This document shows positions 62,637 to 64,000 of a stretch of DNA of 64,000 nt, piece by piece. Made by a program: the position numbers and the translations under genes. The notes under the pieces are model-generated. The model worked only from the letters and a program-made list of their open reading frames with translations, was not told the origin of the DNA and made no database searches. The stretch covers positions 470,001 through 534,000 of the forward strand of contig CAJNDS010002088.1 of assembly GCA_905221605.1 (NCBI GenBank), written 5' to 3'. Within the stretch, counting starts at the first letter, position 1, and each line of letters opens with the position of its first letter. This stretch comes from Symbiodinium natans (lineage: Eukaryota > Sar > Dinophyceae > Suessiales > Symbiodiniaceae).

Positions 62637-64000
62637 AGGTGGGAGGCATGTAGGGGTGGCCGAGGGGAGCTGTGAGATAGTTGGCAGGGGGGAGGGGGGT
62701 TGAAATGAGGGGAGTGCATAGGATTAGGGGTTCGGGTGAGACAACAAAGCGGGGGTGGGCCCAGCCAGGGAAATACGTTTACCCCTGTTTTTGGGGAACT
62801 GCTAATCTACATCTTGTTCGGCGGTCATGGGCCTCGAAACTCACTACACGATGACGTAAGCCCCAAACCCTAAACCTGAACCCAAAGCCCTCGACCGAAG
62901 GTTTATGCGATTCCCTACAAGGCCTTCAAAAAGCGAGGCTCTCAGGTGTGTCTGGCGTTTGGGTTTAGAGTTTAGGGTTTAGGGTTTAACTATAGGATTC
63001 TCATTTTTTGGGCTTAGGCTTTTGAACTGTCTAAGCCCTCTCAGTTTGTTTGGTTTGGCGCGGGCGGGGGGGGGGGGGGTTCTGGTTAAGGACGTGGGTC
63101 TCGAAGTCTGTTGGGGTCGGAACGGCTTATTCTGGGTGCGGTCGAGAATCTTTGAGGTACAACCATGGCGCTTTACCAGTGCGCAGCATGCTTTGCGATG
63201 GTAACTCATGTGACCTCAAGTAGCGGTACCGCACTTCTTGCTGCTAGTAGCGCGCGAACTGCCTGTTGTTTGATGCGCCACAACAGGGGGGGGGTGCATT
63301 CTTCGAGACCAAGGGTTGTAGGTCTGGTAGTTCTGTTTCGCTGAGAGTATGATTGCAGATTTGAAATCTTAAGCTTCATCTGCATATGCGATGTCTTGTG
63401 AAGTTGGAGGTCACAATTTCAGCTGGCATGTGAAGGGTTTTCTAGCCTGAGATAGGCGTGTTGTTTGCAGTTGACGTTTCTGACGATTAGCGAGACTTCG
63501 TGAGGAAGCCGCGGAGTTTACCTTGCTCGCACACAAGCTGGCCGAACCTTTTACTTTCAGTTGCCTGAAACCACATGACATGGCATCGCCAACGCCGGGG
63601 CAACCTGTTTTCGTTCCATCAGCAAGCAACTTCCTAGACCATGAACAACACTGAATTCAAGTCCCAAAAAGCAGAACCCAAAACATCTTCAACCCTATCC
63701 AAGGTGCTTTGGAAGGAGAGAAGGTCGTCCTCAGGACTGACCGTTGGCTGTCACACTCTTTCGGGCCCTAACGGCCCTAACCAAACCCTAAACCCGAAAG
63801 TGGCCCTCAGCCTGACCCTTGCCCCAAATCGAAACACTATGCAAGATTCTTGGTGCAGGAGCGAAGTCTCCTTGGGTTGGGCACCAACCTAACCCCTCAA
63901 CCCTAAATTCAGGCTTCCGGGGCAGAGATTTTCGTGAGTGACCCACAGAGTTGCATCAGGGTTTAGGGTCTAAGGTATCCCTTCATGAGCGGAGAGCCCC
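62637..64000. other. heptad-poor interval without a recognised gene
   Basis: Only isolated heptads remain (62960-62990, 63780-63800, 63960-63970). Short frames on both strands (63022-63204, 63411-63629, 63641-63892) show no domain. The drop in heptad density may mark the approach to a different kind of region beyond the window. Confidence 0.45.

Overview
The window looks like a non-genic stretch of a dinoflagellate nuclear genome, most likely a Symbiodiniaceae/Suessiales-type species. Three things suggest this. Telomere-type TTTAGGG/CCCTAAA heptads are scattered through it in both orientations. It carries one Ty1/copia retrotransposon whose polyprotein resembles, from memory, the dinoflagellate copia lineage. 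The LTR of that element contains the last ten bases of the dinoflagellate spliced leader. The assignment is an inference, because other lineages also use TTTAGGG. I see no rRNA, no convincing tRNA, no CRISPR array, no bacterial-type operon and no intact host gene.

Layout. Positions 1-31639 and 41575-64000 are a mosaic: unique pieces of about 100-400 bp separated by short heptad arrays (TTTAGGG plus homogeneous runs of TTTGGGG, TTCAGGG, TTCGGGG/CCCGAAA, TTGAGGG and TTTTAGGG), homopolymer tracts, AT-rich microsatellites and small inverted-repeat elements. At least six families of short inverted-repeat (MITE-like) elements recur (called A-F here). Two family A copies have matching 4-bp target duplications. 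Heptad arrays often sit inside these elements or exactly at their broken ends. Positions 54975-57013 hold a 2-kb element bounded by inverted repeats that carries GC-rich, possibly captured coding fragments.

The centrepiece is a 9.9-kb copia-order LTR retrotransposon at 31645-41569, inserted in a TTTAGGG array with a 5-bp TAGGG target duplication. Its two 229-bp LTRs differ at one position, so the insertion is recent. The coding sequence runs Gag, CCCH plus CCHC zinc fingers, two tandem retropepsin-like domains, a cytosine-C5-methyltransferase-like domain (HLFSG and GGPPC motifs), integrase (DD35E), a 2-oxoglutarate/Fe(II) dioxygenase-like domain (HxD...H...R), reverse transcriptase (YVDD), RNase H, and a C-terminal membrane segment followed by a His/Cys zinc-like module. 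A writer-like and an eraser-like DNA or RNA modification domain in one retroelement is the most interesting content of the window.

The reading frame changes three times (near 33361-33398, 37609-37620 and 38465-38525) and one in-frame TAG interrupts the N terminus. This copy is therefore either recently damaged, affected by homopolymer assembly errors, or dependent on recoding. Almost all other open reading frames are translations of heptads, microsatellites or inverted repeats and are not annotated as genes.
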